Shown: one piece after another, positions 63,196 to 64,000 of the stretch
How positions within the stretch are numbered: the stretch's first letter is position 1
Layout: every line of letters starts with the position of its first letter
DNA from: Uliginosibacterium sp.
GTDB lineage: Bacteria > Pseudomonadota > Gammaproteobacteria > Burkholderiales > Rhodocyclaceae
NCBI GenBank assembly: GCA_016718265.1
Contig: JADKDZ010000009.1
Coordinates: 83,609 to 147,608, forward strand
Length of the DNA: 64,000 nucleotides
Reading direction: 5' to 3'
Notes under the pieces: generated by a model
Databases searched by the model: none
Told to the model about the DNA's origin: nothing
What the model saw: the letters and a program-made list of their open reading frames with translations, nothing else
Program-made: the position numbers and the translations under genes

Positions 63196-63477
63196 ATGAA
63201 AGTCGCGGTTGCCTATACCGAACCCAGCGCTCAATCCTGGCTGAATATCGAAGTACCCGACGACGCCTGCGTCAAGGATGCCATCGCGCTGAGCGGCATT
63301 CTCGATCTCTACCCGCAGATCGATCTGGATACCCAGCGAGTCGGCGTCTTCGGCAAGGCCGTCAAGCTCGAAGCCCCCCTGCGCGCCGGCGACCGGGTGG
63401 AAATCTATCGCCCGATCACCTGCGACCCGCTCGAAGTCCCGCGCCGCCCCGGGTTTGAGCTGGATAAAGACGAGTAA
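63196..63477 (+). CDS. rnfH: RnfH family protein
   Basis: 93 aa. A ubiquitin-like-fold (MoaD/ThiS-type) protein of unknown exact role that accompanies rnf operons in diazotrophs. N-terminus VAVAYTEPSAQSWLNIEVP and the conserved VGVFGKAV and DRVEIYRPITCDP segments match the family. AAGGAG precedes the ATG. Last gene of the operon. Confidence 0.93.
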   Translation: MKVAVAYTEPSAQSWLNIEVPDDACVKDAIALSGILDLYPQIDLDTQRVGVFGKAVKLEAPLRAGDRVEIYRPITCDPLEVPRRPGFELDKDE

Positions 63478-63843
63478 AAACCCATCGGCCTGCAAGCCGC
63501 ATGGGCCGGACTTCTTCAGGCACACTGCGCGGAAAGCCTTGTCCGATATGCTTTGCGTGTATGGCATGCCGAAGAAGCCCGCTGCATGCGGCGCTTCAGG
63601 CAGGCGTTGGCGGCGCTTCAGTTAGCACGGTTGCGCGCAGCGGATGGTGTGCGTCTCGGGCTTTTGCGCGCGCTCACTGGCTGGCGGGTGAGCGGCGGGT
63701 TTCGACCCAAAGGCGACGGTCAGACTTTTGAAAAGCGGCCGTTCAATTCGTAGGGTGTGAAAGCCGAAGGCTTGCGCACTGGTCTCAACCAGCGGTCAGC
63801 GCCCAGCGACTGAAAGGAGCGAGGTTGAGCGCCGGGTTAGGTT
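63478..63843. other. intergenic region downstream of rnfH
   Basis: 366 bases. Weak hairpin around 63481-63505 (CCCAT/ATGGG) without T-run, a 13-base palindromic AAGCCGAAGGCTT near 63761-63773, and inverted CTCAACC (63784-63790) / GGTTGAG (63823-63829). Two short plus-strand frames (63501-63731 and TTG 63553-63753) have no clear start site or family. Nothing firm is supported. Confidence 0.4.
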
Positions 63844-63999
63844 TCACTCTCGGTGCACCTGGATGCTTTGCGAGCAATGGTAACGAGAACTTGGGTTTTG
63901 AGCCCTGAGTTTGAGAACTTCGTCCCATGTCGATTCCCAGTCAGATTCGTCAGTGAGCGCGCTCCCGGGGTAGTCATCGCCGTCCTGTTTGAAAACGCG
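63844..63999 (-). CDS. C-terminal end of an unknown protein, cut by the window edge
   Basis: An open minus-strand frame enters from beyond 64000 and ends in TGA at 63844-63846, giving 51 residues with balanced, protein-like composition (GDDYPGSALTDESDWESTWD, then EVLKLRAQNPSSRYHCSQSI). No start is in the window and no family is recognised. Confidence 0.35.
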   Translation of the reverse strand, partial: RVFKQDGDDYPGSALTDESDWESTWDEVLKLRAQNPSSRYHCSQSIQVHRE

Positions 64000-64000
64000 C

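Noticed and set aside
63553..63753. 66-aa plus-strand frame after rnfH
   Set aside because: Starts with TTG without a ribosome site, Arg/Leu/Ala-rich composition typical of GC-rich noncoding sequence; left as unexplained.

Overview
The window is a dense, GC-rich chromosome segment of a Betaproteobacterium, most likely Rhodocyclales (Azoarcus / Uliginosibacterium / Niveibacterium neighbourhood). This rests on gene content and order: the block of PHP phosphatase, YciO, M50 protease, trpS, scpA, scpB and rluB, the rimP-nusA-infB-rbfA-truB-rpsO-pnp cluster, and nifLA divergent from an rnf operon. The nif/rnf genes suggest a diazotroph. No prophage, IS element or CRISPR array was seen.

Layout. 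1-15460: housekeeping and small metabolic genes (pmbA/darP divergent pair, mog, a retropepsin-like protease, nudL, a CobD/CbiB-family protein, miaA), a tRNA-Asp with its own promoter and terminator, ppiD, a class 1A dihydroorotate dehydrogenase behind a CheY-like regulator, comEC, an alpha/beta hydrolase gene broken by a stop codon, and msrB. 15594-20695: purL, an NlpC/P60 lipoprotein and dtd. 20698-28041: a gamma-carbonic anhydrase-like protein; the trio FHA protein, metallo-beta-lactamase phosphodiesterase-like protein and GAF-GspE ATPase, which looks like a stand-alone signalling/secretion module; two tandem TetR paralogues; a DUF3568 lipoprotein. 28211-30554: a large secreted protein with a poly-serine linker, interrupted by a frameshift.

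30940-35942: the glycine cleavage operon gcvT-gcvH-(61-aa membrane protein)-gcvP, read on the minus strand behind a promoter, a tandem glycine riboswitch and an intrinsic terminator. 35956-43202: a CPBP protease, then the yciV/yciO/M50/trpS/scpAB/rluB run, with overlapping genes and a TTG start for rluB. 43294-52270: an extended -10 promoter, a leader terminator and the rimP-to-pnp transcription/translation genes.

52316-64000: a DUF3142 protein, an orphan membrane histidine kinase, then nifA and nifL on the minus strand and rnfABCDGEH on the plus strand. The nifL-rnfA gap carries a sigma-54 promoter facing each way, one NifA upstream activator site (TGT-N10-ACA) between them and an NtrC-like dyad. 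This fits nitrogen-status control of nifLA, and NifA control of an Rnf complex that would supply low-potential electrons to nitrogenase. rnfA itself is one base short in a G run.

Three genes carry single-base lesions (hydrolase stop, serine-linker frameshift, rnfA frameshift). Two lie in or near short G runs, so sequencing error must be weighed against real decay.
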